From the NCBI GenBank assembly GCA_017307755.1, contig JAFKGQ010000023.1, forward strand, positions 1-64,000: DNA of 64,000 nucleotides, read 5' to 3'. A program made the translations under genes and the position numbers. Below the pieces are notes generated by a model. That model had not been told where the DNA came from, ran no database searches, and worked only from the letters and a program-made list of their open reading frames with translations. Source of the stretch: Chitinophagaceae bacterium. GTDB lineage: Bacteria; Bacteroidota; Bacteroidia; Chitinophagales; Chitinophagaceae. Of the stretch, positions 15,464 through 25,219 are shown piece by piece (the first letter of the stretch is position 1; every line of letters starts with the position of its first letter).

Positions 15464-17614
15464 ATGAGAAAATATCTGACGCTTTCACTAGGCCTTTTTT
15501 CCCTATATACATATGGTCAACCCGGCGCCGAACCTGTAAAGGTCACCGATATGCTAAAGATCCAGTCGCTCAGCGGAGTGACGCTGAGCAAGGATGGTCG
15601 TCGTGTGGCATTCACGGTGACAAGGATTGAGCCTGACCCGGAATCAAAGAGTGATTATAAATACGTCAATCATATCTATGTTGTACCCGCCGATGGAGGG
15701 ACGCCGCCAAAGGAGCTGACGGTAAAGGAAGGCTCTTCACAGCCTGCCTGGAGCCCCGATGGCAGACAGCTGGCATTTGTACGCCTCGCGGACGGCAAAC
15801 CCCAGGTATTTATCATGTCCATGGAAGGAGGAGAGCCGGTACAGCTCACTCATTATAAATATGGCGCAGGTACCCCCAAATGGTCGCCGGACGGGAAAGC
15901 CATTTTGTTTTCCTCCAATTTGAAGCTGGGTGAGCTTATAAAAGACTCCACACTCAATCCGCAGCACGTCCCCCCGGCCTGGCCCTATGAACAGGCCGGC
16001 ATCGATAAAAATGACAACCTTTCTGTCAGTCGTGCAAAACCCGATCCAGATGGGAACCCCGAAGAAGTAAGGGCCTACCTGGAGGGCGATGTGACGGACA
16101 AAAAGGCCAAGGTATTGAGCAGGCTGAATTTCCAGGACGAGATGGTGGTAAATGCGGAGATGAGCTTTAACCATTTTTATATCCAGGAATTGCAGCCCGG
16201 CGCCCTTCCCGTGGCGGTGACCGGCGGGTTCTACCGCTTTTCGGACGCCGATTTCACCCCTGACGGGCAACACCTGATCCTGACGGGGAATATGGACTCT
16301 ACACAGCATCCGGACAGAAGCCTGGAAAGCAGCATCTATATATGCGATAGGGACGGCAGTCATCTACGACTCCTGCTGGGAGAGAAGGGAAAGGTCTATT
16401 CCAATGCCGTCCTTTCTCCCTCAGGTAAATGGCTGGCTTTTCAATATAGCAATACTTCTTTTGTGACCGTTCCCCAATTGGCGATCCTTCCCCTGCAGGG
16501 TACGGGCAGCCCGGTAGACCTGCCGTTCGATCGCAGCAAGTCCGGCTATACATGGAGCCCGGATGAAAAATGGATCTATTTTACCGCGCAATCCAATGGG
16601 GGCGCTCCGCTATATCGTGTAAACATCGGCACGCGAAAGACGGAGCAGTTGTCGGATTATAACAGTGGCACGGGCAGCTTTGACCTGGGCGCCGGAAAAG
16701 TAGTGTTTGTCAGGACGGAAGTTGCCGACCCCTTTGAGCTATACACAGCCGACCCGGCGTTAAAACAAACACAGCGTATCAGCGCTTTTAATTACGATTG
16801 GGTACAACGCAAACGACTGTCGCTGCCCGAAAAGCATTCTTTTACAAACGACAAGGGATTGACCGTGGAATACTGGGTAATGAAGCCCACGAATTATGAA
16901 CCCGGCAGGAAATACCCGTTGCTGCTGGACATCCATGGCGGTCCTTCTGCCATGTGGGGACCCGGGGAGACGAGCATGTGGCATGAGTTCCAATTCTTCG
17001 GTAGCAAGGGATATGGCGTGGTGTACTGTAATCCCCGCGGCTCCGGGGGGTATGGATTGGATTTTCTCCGGGCTAACGTGGAGGACTGGGGTACGGGTCC
17101 GACTGGCGATGTATTGACCGTATTGGACAAGACGGTGGCGGAGGGATGGGCGGACACTTCCAGGCTCGTGGTCAGCGGAGGCTCCTATGCCGGCTACCTG
17201 GTAGCCTGGATCGTGGGACATGACCACCGGTTTAAGGCGGCTTGCGCCCAACGGGGGGTGTATGACCTGGCTACTTTTTTTGGGGAAGGCAATGCCTGGC
17301 GGCTGGTGCCAAACTATTTCGGGGGATATCCCTGGGAACCACGGACCAAGGCCATCCTCCAACGGGAATCACCCATCACCTATGTGGAGAATATAACCAC
17401 GCCCCTGATCATATTCCACGGAGAGAACGACAGAAGGACTGGTTTTGTACAGGGGGAGATGTTGTACAGGAGTCTGAAAGTATTGGGCCGCCCCGTGGAG
17501 TATGTCCGTCACCCGGGCGCCACACATGAGATCACAAGGAGCGGGGATTGCCGGCAAAGAATTGATCAGATGCTGCGAACATATGATTTTTTTGAGCGGT
17601 GGATCCGGCATTAG
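15464..17614 (+). CDS. Secreted S9-family prolyl oligopeptidase-type serine peptidase
   Basis: The 716-residue protein has an N-terminal signal peptide (to about residue 18, ..YTYGQ). A WD40/TolB-like beta-propeller of about 420 residues follows, with repeated PAWSPDGRQLAFV, PKWSPDGKAILFSS and YTWSPDEKWIYF blades. The C-terminal alpha/beta hydrolase domain has Ser574 in GGSYAGY, Asp656 in GENDRR and His688 in GATHEI as the catalytic triad. This matches the dipeptidyl/acylaminoacyl peptidase branch of S9. It should act in the periplasm on short peptides entering through the propeller. It stands alone between dusB and the GH30 pair. Confidence 0.93.
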   Translation: MRKYLTLSLGLFSLYTYGQPGAEPVKVTDMLKIQSLSGVTLSKDGRRVAFTVTRIEPDPESKSDYKYVNHIYVVPADGGTPPKELTVKEGSSQPAWSPDGRQLAFVRLADGKPQVFIMSMEGGEPVQLTHYKYGAGTPKWSPDGKAILFSSNLKLGELIKDSTLNPQHVPPAWPYEQAGIDKNDNLSVSRAKPDPDGNPEEVRAYLEGDVTDKKAKVLSRLNFQDEMVVNAEMSFNHFYIQELQPGALPVAVTGGFYRFSDADFTPDGQHLILTGNMDSTQHPDRSLESSIYICDRDGSHLRLLLGEKGKVYSNAVLSPSGKWLAFQYSNTSFVTVPQLAILPLQGTGSPVDLPFDRSKSGYTWSPDEKWIYFTAQSNGGAPLYRVNIGTRKTEQLSDYNSGTGSFDLGAGKVVFVRTEVADPFELYTADPALKQTQRISAFNYDWVQRKRLSLPEKHSFTNDKGLTVEYWVMKPTNYEPGRKYPLLLDIHGGPSAMWGPGETSMWHEFQFFGSKGYGVVYCNPRGSGGYGLDFLRANVEDWGTGPTGDVLTVLDKTVAEGWADTSRLVVSGGSYAGYLVAWIVGHDHRFKAACAQRGVYDLATFFGEGNAWRLVPNYFGGYPWEPRTKAILQRESPITYVENITTPLIIFHGENDRRTGFVQGEMLYRSLKVLGRPVEYVRHPGATHEITRSGDCRQRIDQMLRTYDFFERWIRH

Positions 17615-17682
17615 GCGCCTTGCAGTAGTATTGACGTAGTATTTCCGCCGGTCGGCAAAGACCGTACAGCAGAAATATTATC

Positions 17683-17690
17683 TACCTTTA
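17683..17690 (+). promoter_or_regulatory. Possible -7 element of the GH30 operon
   Basis: TACCTTTA is one base off TAnnTTTG and ends four bases before the ATG at 17695. Confidence 0.35.
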
Positions 17691-17694
17691 GCAG

Positions 17695-19119
17695 ATGAAG
17701 AAATTACTTGCCATCCTTTTCTCCGTCTTCACCTGCGGCGTCATCCTTGCCCAAACAGGTACGGCCACTATCTATACCACGGCAGAAAAAACACAGCTGC
17801 GTCTTACACAGGGAGGCAGGTTGAACTTCACCGAGAGCCGGCAGCCCCTCGAGACAGAACCCTTTGTATGGGTGGACCCGCAGGCTGCCTTTCAGACCGT
17901 TGTCGGCATAGGGGGAGCGCTGACGGATGCGTCGGCGGAGACGTTTGCAAAGCTCCCCAAATCCCAACAGGAGGAATTACTCAGGGCCTACTATCATCCG
18001 CAGAGCGGGATTGGGTACACACTGGCAAGGACCAATATCCAAAGCTGTGATTTCTCCAGCGGCAGCTATTCATATGTAAAGGATCTTGACACCGCCCTTA
18101 CCAGTTTTAGCATAGCGCATGACGAACAATACAGGATCCCCCTGATCAAACAGGCCATCGCGGCCGCCGGGGGAAGTCTCCGTCTTTTTGTATCCCCCTG
18201 GAGCCCTCCGGGTTGGATGAAAGACAACGGCAGCGTCATCGGAGGCGGGAAGCTAAAGCCGGAATACGACCGCAGCTGGGCAAATTTCTATATAAAATTT
18301 ATCAAAGCTTATGAGGCAAAAGGCATCCCCATATGGGGATTGACGGTGCAAAATGAACCGATGGCCCGTCAGAAATGGGAATCCTGTATCTACACGGCGG
18401 AAGAAGAAAGGGACTTTATAAAGAATTATCTGGGGCCGGTACTGGCTTCCTCCGGCATGAGTGATAAAAAGCTGATCGCCTGGGATCATAACCGTGATCT
18501 GCTGTACCAGCGGGTCAGCACTATCCTGGAAGATCCCGGGGCCGCCAAATATGTCTGGGGCATCGGCTATCACTGGTATGAAACCTGGACGGGTGGACCC
18601 ATGCAGTTTGAGAACATGCGGCTGGTGACAAGTGCATTTCCGGATGCGAACCTCATGTTTACGGAGGGCTGCCTGGAAAAATTCAACCTGGACAGCGTGA
18701 AGAACTGGTCGCTGGGAGAGAAATATGGCTATTCCATGGTGAATGATTTTAACAATGGATGTGTTGGCTGGACGGACTGGAATATCCTGCTGGATGAAAA
18801 GGGCGGGCCTAACCATGCAGGTAATTTTTGTTTTGCGCCCGTGCACGCCGATACCCGTACTGGCAAGCTAATCTTTACCAATGCTTATTATTATATCGGA
18901 CATTTCTCCAAATTCGTCAGGCCGGGCGCTAAACGGATCGCCGCCAGCACCAATAGAGCACAGCTGCAGACGACCGCTTTCCTCAACACGGATGGGAGCA
19001 TTGTCGTGGTCGTGCTGAATACCACCAGCGAGAAGCTCTCTTACCGCCTTATCCTGAAAGGAAAAGAGACAGCTACGGAAAGCCTGCCTCACTCTATTGC
19101 TACACTTGTCATACAATGA
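17695..19119 (+). CDS. Secreted GH30-family glycoside hydrolase (first of pair)
   Basis: The 474-residue protein has a signal peptide (..GVILAQ, about 20 residues), a (beta/alpha)8 catalytic barrel and a small C-terminal beta-sandwich that also uses N-terminal strands, the GH30 layout. The acid/base is Glu221 in TVQNEP and the nucleophile Glu324 in LMFTEG. VGIGGALTDASAE and SPWSPPGWMKDNG are family signatures. It resembles the GH30 branch with glucosylceramidase and beta-1,6-glucanase members. The substrate cannot be fixed; a beta-linked glucan or glucoside is likely. The second GH30 gene overlaps its stop by ATGA. Confidence 0.92.
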   Translation: MKKLLAILFSVFTCGVILAQTGTATIYTTAEKTQLRLTQGGRLNFTESRQPLETEPFVWVDPQAAFQTVVGIGGALTDASAETFAKLPKSQQEELLRAYYHPQSGIGYTLARTNIQSCDFSSGSYSYVKDLDTALTSFSIAHDEQYRIPLIKQAIAAAGGSLRLFVSPWSPPGWMKDNGSVIGGGKLKPEYDRSWANFYIKFIKAYEAKGIPIWGLTVQNEPMARQKWESCIYTAEEERDFIKNYLGPVLASSGMSDKKLIAWDHNRDLLYQRVSTILEDPGAAKYVWGIGYHWYETWTGGPMQFENMRLVTSAFPDANLMFTEGCLEKFNLDSVKNWSLGEKYGYSMVNDFNNGCVGWTDWNILLDEKGGPNHAGNFCFAPVHADTRTGKLIFTNAYYYIGHFSKFVRPGAKRIAASTNRAQLQTTAFLNTDGSIVVVVLNTTSEKLSYRLILKGKETATESLPHSIATLVIQ

Positions 19120-20522
19120 TCATGCGAACAATCTGTTTTACCCTATTGCTATGCAGCCTGGCAAATGCGAAGGCGCAATTAAAAGTGACCACCTGGCTGA
19201 CAGACCCTGCGGGACAGATCCTGTTCTCACGGGTGAATAACCAGGCTGCCGGAGACGCCGACATGCCAGTGATCTCCATCGACCAGAGCAAACGCTATCA
19301 ATCCATCGACGGCTATGGATGGGCTCTGACAGGCGGCAGCGCACAGCACATCATCCATATGAGCGCGCCTGCCCGTGCGGCATTGCTCAAAGACCTTATT
19401 TCCACAACAGACAACCACATCGGCGGCAGCTATCTGCGTATCAGCATCGGGGCGTCCGATCTGAACGATCATGTCTTTTCCTACGACGACATGCCGGAAG
19501 GACAGACAGATACTGCTCTGTCCCATTTTGACCTGGGACCCGACAAAAAAGACATCATCCCGGTGTTAAAAGAAATATTAGCCATCAATCCCAAGATCAA
19601 AATATTAGCCTCGCCCTGGAGCGCACCCGCCTGGATGAAGACGAACAACGACACGCGCGGAGGAAGTCTGAAGCCGGAATATTACAGCGTGTATGCCCGT
19701 TATTTTGTAAAGTATATCAGGGTCATGGCCCGGGCAGGCATCCGGATCGATGCGATCACGGTACAAAATGAACCGCTGCATCCGGGTAATAACCCAAGCA
19801 TGTATATGCCGGCGCCCGAGCAGGCGGCATTTGTAAAAAATTTCCTGGGACCAGCCTTCAAACAGGGAGGTATAAAGACAAAGATCATTATTTACGACCA
19901 CAACTGCGACAAACCGGAGTATCCCATCTCCATCCTGGACGACCCGGATGCGAGAAAGTATATTGATGGATCGGCCTTTCATTTCTATGCCGGTGAGATA
20001 GAGGCCATGTCAAAGGTCCACGAAGCCTATCCCGATAAGAGTCTCTACTTTACGGAACAATGGGTCGGTGCTCCGGGGGATTTTTCCAAAGACATACCCA
20101 ACCATATCCAAAACCTCATCATCAGCGCCACCCGTAACTGGAGCCGGAATGTCATCGAATGGAACCTGGCGGCAGACCCTCACAACAATCCCCACACGGA
20201 CAGAGGGGGGTGTGATCGCTGTCTGGGGGCGGTGACCATCGACGGTGACAAGGTGACACGGAACCCAGCCTATTACATCGTTGCGCATGCGGCAAAATTT
20301 GTGCGACCAGGATCGGTACGCATCGGGTCGGAAGCAGCCCGGACTGACAAGACCTCTGCCAATGACCTCCTGCCAAATGTGGCATTCAAGACGCCGGCGG
20401 GAAAGACGGTGCTCATCGTGCTCAATACTGCAGCGACAAGCCAGACATTTACCATCGACGACGGCAAGGGAAAGTCAAAACAAACGTTAAATGCGGGCGC
20501 GGTGGCCACCTATGTGTGGTGA
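19116..20522 (+). CDS. Secreted GH30-family glycoside hydrolase (second of pair)
   Basis: The 468-residue protein has a signal peptide to about residue 21 (..NAKAQ), with acid/base Glu219 in TVQNEPL and nucleophile Glu314 in YFTEQW. IDGYGWALTGGSAQ and SPWSAPAWMKTN correspond to the signatures of the first enzyme. The two are clearly different in sequence, so they are not a recent duplication and probably act on different linkages or chain ends of one substrate. The ATGA overlap gives coupled translation; an ATG six bases later is an alternative start. The stop lies one base from the end of the opposing DUF885 gene. Confidence 0.92.
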   Translation: MIMRTICFTLLLCSLANAKAQLKVTTWLTDPAGQILFSRVNNQAAGDADMPVISIDQSKRYQSIDGYGWALTGGSAQHIIHMSAPARAALLKDLISTTDNHIGGSYLRISIGASDLNDHVFSYDDMPEGQTDTALSHFDLGPDKKDIIPVLKEILAINPKIKILASPWSAPAWMKTNNDTRGGSLKPEYYSVYARYFVKYIRVMARAGIRIDAITVQNEPLHPGNNPSMYMPAPEQAAFVKNFLGPAFKQGGIKTKIIIYDHNCDKPEYPISILDDPDARKYIDGSAFHFYAGEIEAMSKVHEAYPDKSLYFTEQWVGAPGDFSKDIPNHIQNLIISATRNWSRNVIEWNLAADPHNNPHTDRGGCDRCLGAVTIDGDKVTRNPAYYIVAHAAKFVRPGSVRIGSEAARTDKTSANDLLPNVAFKTPAGKTVLIVLNTAATSQTFTIDDGKGKSKQTLNAGAVATYVW

Positions 20523-20523
20523 G

Positions 20524-22317
20524 CTATTTTACGCCCCCCAGATCATAAAACCTCCACTTCGTTGTAAAGTCCTTTTCCAGCGGCTGTTTGGTCAGGATAG
20601 CCCGGATCATTTCCACGGGCATGGTATTCAGATGCATCACGGCATCATGATATTGTCGGTAGCTCATCTTACCATTGTCCACCAGTTCTTTTTTAAGCGC
20701 ATAGAATTGTCTTCCGCCTGTGAGATAGGCCAACTGGTATAGGGGTGGGTAGCGATCCACAAAGGACCTCCGGACCTCGCCGGTGGCATTGGCCCGCTCA
20801 TGGCCCACACGATCCACAAGGAAGTCGATGCACTGTTGCGGCGTCCACTTGCCCAGGTGATAGTTGAGGGAGAAGATGATACGGGCACAACGATGCATAT
20901 GCCAGAACAACATCCCAATCCTGTCCTCGGGACCATGAGGAAATTTCAGGTCCCAAAGCAGCAACTCCCAATAAAGGGACCATCCTTCTATCCAGAATGG
21001 CGTGTCGAAATTGCGATAAGTGCGATAACGCTCGTTGGAAAAGAATTCCAGGTTATGCCCCGCTATCAACTCATGATGAACGGTGGCGCGGGAGAAATGA
21101 GGGTTATTACCCCGCATGCTCATCAGTTTGTCATCCTCATTCATGGTATTAGTAGGGTAGGAGATGATGATATCGTTGCCGCCCAGAAAGAAAGGGTTCA
21201 CCAGTTGCCGCTCGGGACTCATCATCATCATACCAAACGTCTCTTCCGCAAGGGGCGGCACCGTGATAAGGTCGTGTTTTTTTAAAAAATCGACAGATTC
21301 GTTGAACAAACGTAGTATCATTTCAGGCTGCTGGCCGGCTGGTACATAAGTATTCTTTACTTTTTCAAGCGCGGCCTTCCAGTTATCCCCCAGACCCATT
21401 TCCCTGGATGCCTTCAACATTTCCCCGTCGCACCAGGCAAACTCTTTATTGGCGATGTCTATCAGTTCCTCCGGTGAATAAGGTATCATCTCATATTTCA
21501 GCTGACGCAACAGCTCTTCACGACCCGCGGGTTTGCCCACGATACCGCTGTTGTCGGCAGGTGTAAAAGCCTTACTCTTCTCCTTAAACGCATCCGCATA
21601 CGTGGTGAGCATGGAGTCCAGCTCTTTATAAGGCTTGGGCATCCACCATGTGAACAGCGGATCATAACCGTTGTAGAAATTGTACACGGAAGCGATGGAT
21701 CTTTTCAGGTCATTGATGACCAGTCCGGCCTGGTAGATCTCGTCCATGCCAAGGGAGCTGTCCGCTTTCAAACGCGTCTTCAACTGTCGGATCTGGCTGA
21801 GGTCATCGGACCAGTTCCTGGCAACAGCTGCCGCATCGGGCTGATGCCCCCGGCGGCGCAGTCGTTCCACTGCATAGATGGAGTCGGAGAAAGGGAACCA
21901 TTTCTTTATTTTTTCATACCCTGCCGCTTCACCCGCGGATACTTTCAGGTGTTCATCCAGGTCGCGTTTAAAAAGTATATAATCGACCTTGCATTCCTGC
22001 GGGAGACTTTTAAAATCTATTTGCTCCAGCTTTTTAAGATAGTCGTGGTAAAGGGTTTCCAATCTGGCGCGTTTTTCCTGAGAAAAACCGCCTCCTTCCC
22101 GGTCACCTTCACCGCCCCGGCCAAAACCCCTGGTATTGGCGGGCGGGGTGTAATATCGTATCAACGCCGAATAGTCGGCATTAAAGGTTGTGATGAGCTG
22201 GGGCATTTCCTGGCAGGGGACATACGGGTCCGGGGATATTTGTGAAAAAGCCGGGGTATGGATAAGCCCGGCGCAGCATAAGCCAAGTGACAGCAGTAGG
22301 ATATTTCTCATGAACAT
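20524..22317 (-). CDS. Secreted DUF885-family metallohydrolase
   Basis: The 597-residue protein has a signal peptide (..HTPAFSQ, about 26 residues). A low-complexity Gly/Arg/Glu stretch (RGFGRGGEGDREGGG) sits near residues 63-79, followed by a long, mostly helical domain as in DUF885 proteins, which are related to M2/M3-like peptidases. The zinc motif is HHELIAGHNLEFF (HExxxGH) with FWIEGWSLYWE downstream supplying a Glu. It is probably a periplasmic zinc peptidase; substrates in this family are poorly known. It is followed (upstream on the map) by GH127 in the same direction with an 18-base gap, so the two may be cotranscribed. Confidence 0.85.
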   Translation of the reverse strand: MFMRNILLLSLGLCCAGLIHTPAFSQISPDPYVPCQEMPQLITTFNADYSALIRYYTPPANTRGFGRGGEGDREGGGFSQEKRARLETLYHDYLKKLEQIDFKSLPQECKVDYILFKRDLDEHLKVSAGEAAGYEKIKKWFPFSDSIYAVERLRRRGHQPDAAAVARNWSDDLSQIRQLKTRLKADSSLGMDEIYQAGLVINDLKRSIASVYNFYNGYDPLFTWWMPKPYKELDSMLTTYADAFKEKSKAFTPADNSGIVGKPAGREELLRQLKYEMIPYSPEELIDIANKEFAWCDGEMLKASREMGLGDNWKAALEKVKNTYVPAGQQPEMILRLFNESVDFLKKHDLITVPPLAEETFGMMMMSPERQLVNPFFLGGNDIIISYPTNTMNEDDKLMSMRGNNPHFSRATVHHELIAGHNLEFFSNERYRTYRNFDTPFWIEGWSLYWELLLWDLKFPHGPEDRIGMLFWHMHRCARIIFSLNYHLGKWTPQQCIDFLVDRVGHERANATGEVRRSFVDRYPPLYQLAYLTGGRQFYALKKELVDNGKMSYRQYHDAVMHLNTMPVEMIRAILTKQPLEKDFTTKWRFYDLGGVK

Positions 22318-22335
22318 ATAGTTATTGGTACTAAG

Positions 22336-25032
22336 TTATTGTTTTATCCAGACAATTGACGCAGGCTGTCTTTCGGCTGTCTGTTGCGGATAGGGGGTGG
22401 AGGCGGCACGATTCAGACGGGTATAGTTCGGGATGGCCAGCAAGGGGGTGCCATCCGCCCAGGCGCCTTTGATAGCCATGATCCCGTGGAGGAGATCATC
22501 CTTCCATTCCAGGGTCAGCGGTCCTCTGCCGATGCTTTTATTGATATCCTGGTGATCAGCCGTTTCTACATTGTATAGCAGTGGGCCATAACGAAGGGCG
22601 ACACGTCCCCGGTCGGCCTCTATTCTTTTATCGGCCGTGACACGCTGGATGCTCATCGGCAGATCGAGCACGATCTTATCGCCTTTCTTCCAGGTACGCC
22701 GGATGGCTGCATAGCCGTTCTCCACGGACGGTGTTTGCGTTTGTCCATTGACTGTGATAGACCGGTAGCCTTTTACCTCGGGGATGGGCGTATAGAGAGT
22801 ACTGGTGGTGCGGTTAGGGATACGGAGATAGATGGTAAATGGCTGTCCGTTCGCTTGTTGCGGATCGATCGTTAGCGTGACACGTCCATTCCAGGGATAG
22901 TCGGTCTGTTGTGTCATGATGACGTCTGCACCGGCAATTTTCTCTATCCGCATGGTGCTGCCGATATACATATTGACATAAAGACCATCATCACCCCGTA
23001 CATAGGTCCAGGTAGGCATCATCAGGAGGGTGCGGGGAATATTGCCTACACAGCAAGGGCAGACATGCCACGCGTAACGGCCTTGTGAAGCCGCCAGGGC
23101 GTTGGTATAATAAAAATCCTTCCCGTCCAGTGAAAGCGAGCCCAACAGCGCGTTGTACATAGTTTCCTCATACAGGTCGGCATACCTGGCATCATGATAG
23201 GCCAGGTTCATTTTGTATTGAAAGAAGATGAGGCCGCAGCTGGAACAGGATTCGCAATAGGCGTTGTTCCGGAGAGAATAGTCGGGGCCGAAACCCTCTG
23301 AGGTTTCACCGCTGCCGATGCCGCCCGTCACATAATATTTTTTATTCACCATATTGTCCCACAATGAGAGTACAGCGCTTTGATAATCCTCGTCCCTTGT
23401 CTCCGCCGCCACGTCAGCCATCCCGGAATAAGTGTAGGTGGCCCTTACAGCATGTCCTACGGCCTCGTACTGCTGTTGTACAGGCACGTGGCTTTGATCA
23501 TATTCGCTGCCATGGTCACGGTTGTCCAGCAGGAATTTTGCCAGTTGTATATAGCTGTCCCCGCGTCCGTTGCCTTCCATATCGTTGACAAACCGGCCAA
23601 AACGCACCAGCGCCTGTTCCATCTCCTGATGGCCATCGTACCAGGCTATCTTGTCCGGACGTAATGCCGCAACCCAGCAGTCCGCCAGCTTCTTTGCGGC
23701 ATCATAAAGACGTCTGTCCTTCCCCTCTGTAAGCGTATAGTGGTTGATAGCGGACTCGATAAAATAACCAGATACATATCCCTCATGGTTGCCGCGTCCT
23801 TCGGGTGACCACCGGGTATGCCATTTGCTCGTGTCGCGGAGAGTATAGGCGGTCTGCAGATAGCCGTCAGGCTCCTGTGCTGCAAGGATGATGGGTATCC
23901 ATCTCTCAAGGGTCGTCCTCATCTTTTCCTGCGCGGCAATGATCGCTGCGTCCCCTTTGGGATCTACCATCAGCGCTTCGCATATGGATTCCACCGTCTG
24001 GTGGACCCAGGCATTGGAAAAGACATATCCTTTGTGACGACCATGAGGCTGGCCTTTCAGCGCCTTGGCCGCCTCGATAAAATTATCCAGCCCCCCTTCT
24101 CCCGTGGTGAGATCAGTACGTTCGATCTGGTCGATACAAAAAGGTATCCAATTGACAATGATGTTCTTTACCCGGTCATTCCACAATTTGCTGTCGATGC
24201 TGTAATGCTTTGTATATACCACGTCCAATCGACGGTCCTTTGGACGGGGACGTACTTTCACCAGGAGCGATGAGGTCGCGCTAAAGCTGCCTTGCCGGAC
24301 GGTCAGCGTCAATGTATAGTCGCCCGGTGCAGAGAAGGTGGCGGTAGTCCGGGCAGAGCCGGCATCTGCAAACCGGACCTTACCGGGGCCGGAGGACTGG
24401 CTCCAGGATGTAGCGCCAATGGGACTGATCGAACGGGTGCTACCCGAGAGCCAGGTTCTGCCACCCATCATCACATCACGTTCTACTCCGGCATCCACAA
24501 TAGGAGGATACCCGGGTGCTCCGGCGGGTTGAGGCACCCTCCATTCCGCCAGCGTCGCGGTCCAGCGGTCTACAGAATCCAGCTCCAGCCGCAGACGGGT
24601 AGTAGTCACTTCATGAAATGTGGTTGTATTGTATTGGTTGTTTACCAGTCCCAGCCCCGAAGGCGATTGTACGGGGATCCACCGGCTGCCGTCCCACCAG
24701 GTGATACGATAGGCCCGGGGCAGACGGACCATATTGCCATAGTCCCAGAAAAATAGATCGATCTTATTGATGCGGACGGGCTGACGCCATTCGTATTGAA
24801 GCCATTGTGTTCCCGGACGCTGTTTAGCACGGTTGTACCAGTGGTCGCCGGGAGGGGTCGGAGTAAGACCGTCATTCAACTCCTTCAGAGAAAAGGATGA
24901 ACGTCCGCTGCCGGTGGCGACGGCAATAGTGGCCAGGTTACCGTATTGCGGGCCTGATTCATCGGATTGGGCATGGACGGATAAGATAGGCAAAATAAAG
25001 CAGGCAAGTATAAAAGCACGGCTCGTTGGCAT
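22336..25032 (-). CDS. Secreted GH127-family (DUF1680) glycoside hydrolase with N-terminal beta domains
   Basis: The 898-residue protein has a signal peptide (..SVHAQ), a discoidin/galactose-binding-like domain (about 25-170, QWLQYEWRQPVRINKIDLFFWDYG), a PKD/Ig-like domain (about 178-262), then the GH127 catalytic region to the end. The metal and catalytic set of beta-L-arabinofuranosidase HypBA1 is visible: Glu594 and Cys596 in YCESC, and Cys658, Cys660 and Cys661 in HVCPCCVGN, with Cys660 at the nucleophile position. Known GH127 activity is release of L-arabinofuranose; other sugars are possible. It probably acts on plant or microbial glycans with its neighbours. Confidence 0.92.
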   Translation of the reverse strand: MPTSRAFILACFILPILSVHAQSDESGPQYGNLATIAVATGSGRSSFSLKELNDGLTPTPPGDHWYNRAKQRPGTQWLQYEWRQPVRINKIDLFFWDYGNMVRLPRAYRITWWDGSRWIPVQSPSGLGLVNNQYNTTTFHEVTTTRLRLELDSVDRWTATLAEWRVPQPAGAPGYPPIVDAGVERDVMMGGRTWLSGSTRSISPIGATSWSQSSGPGKVRFADAGSARTTATFSAPGDYTLTLTVRQGSFSATSSLLVKVRPRPKDRRLDVVYTKHYSIDSKLWNDRVKNIIVNWIPFCIDQIERTDLTTGEGGLDNFIEAAKALKGQPHGRHKGYVFSNAWVHQTVESICEALMVDPKGDAAIIAAQEKMRTTLERWIPIILAAQEPDGYLQTAYTLRDTSKWHTRWSPEGRGNHEGYVSGYFIESAINHYTLTEGKDRRLYDAAKKLADCWVAALRPDKIAWYDGHQEMEQALVRFGRFVNDMEGNGRGDSYIQLAKFLLDNRDHGSEYDQSHVPVQQQYEAVGHAVRATYTYSGMADVAAETRDEDYQSAVLSLWDNMVNKKYYVTGGIGSGETSEGFGPDYSLRNNAYCESCSSCGLIFFQYKMNLAYHDARYADLYEETMYNALLGSLSLDGKDFYYTNALAASQGRYAWHVCPCCVGNIPRTLLMMPTWTYVRGDDGLYVNMYIGSTMRIEKIAGADVIMTQQTDYPWNGRVTLTIDPQQANGQPFTIYLRIPNRTTSTLYTPIPEVKGYRSITVNGQTQTPSVENGYAAIRRTWKKGDKIVLDLPMSIQRVTADKRIEADRGRVALRYGPLLYNVETADHQDINKSIGRGPLTLEWKDDLLHGIMAIKGAWADGTPLLAIPNYTRLNRAASTPYPQQTAERQPASIVWIKQ

Positions 25033-25219
25033 AAGTAATTAAGCGTTGATATGACAATAAAACTACGACAGCAGGGAGTAGGGGGCTTTTCAATTATTGA
25101 CTGAAACCTTACGGATTTTGCCCTGTCTAAAGCTAAGACTTTGGACGATATATTGAAAAACCCCAAAATAATCCATATTTTGACGCGTTATATTGTGTTT
25201 TTACCTTAACCCATACTAT

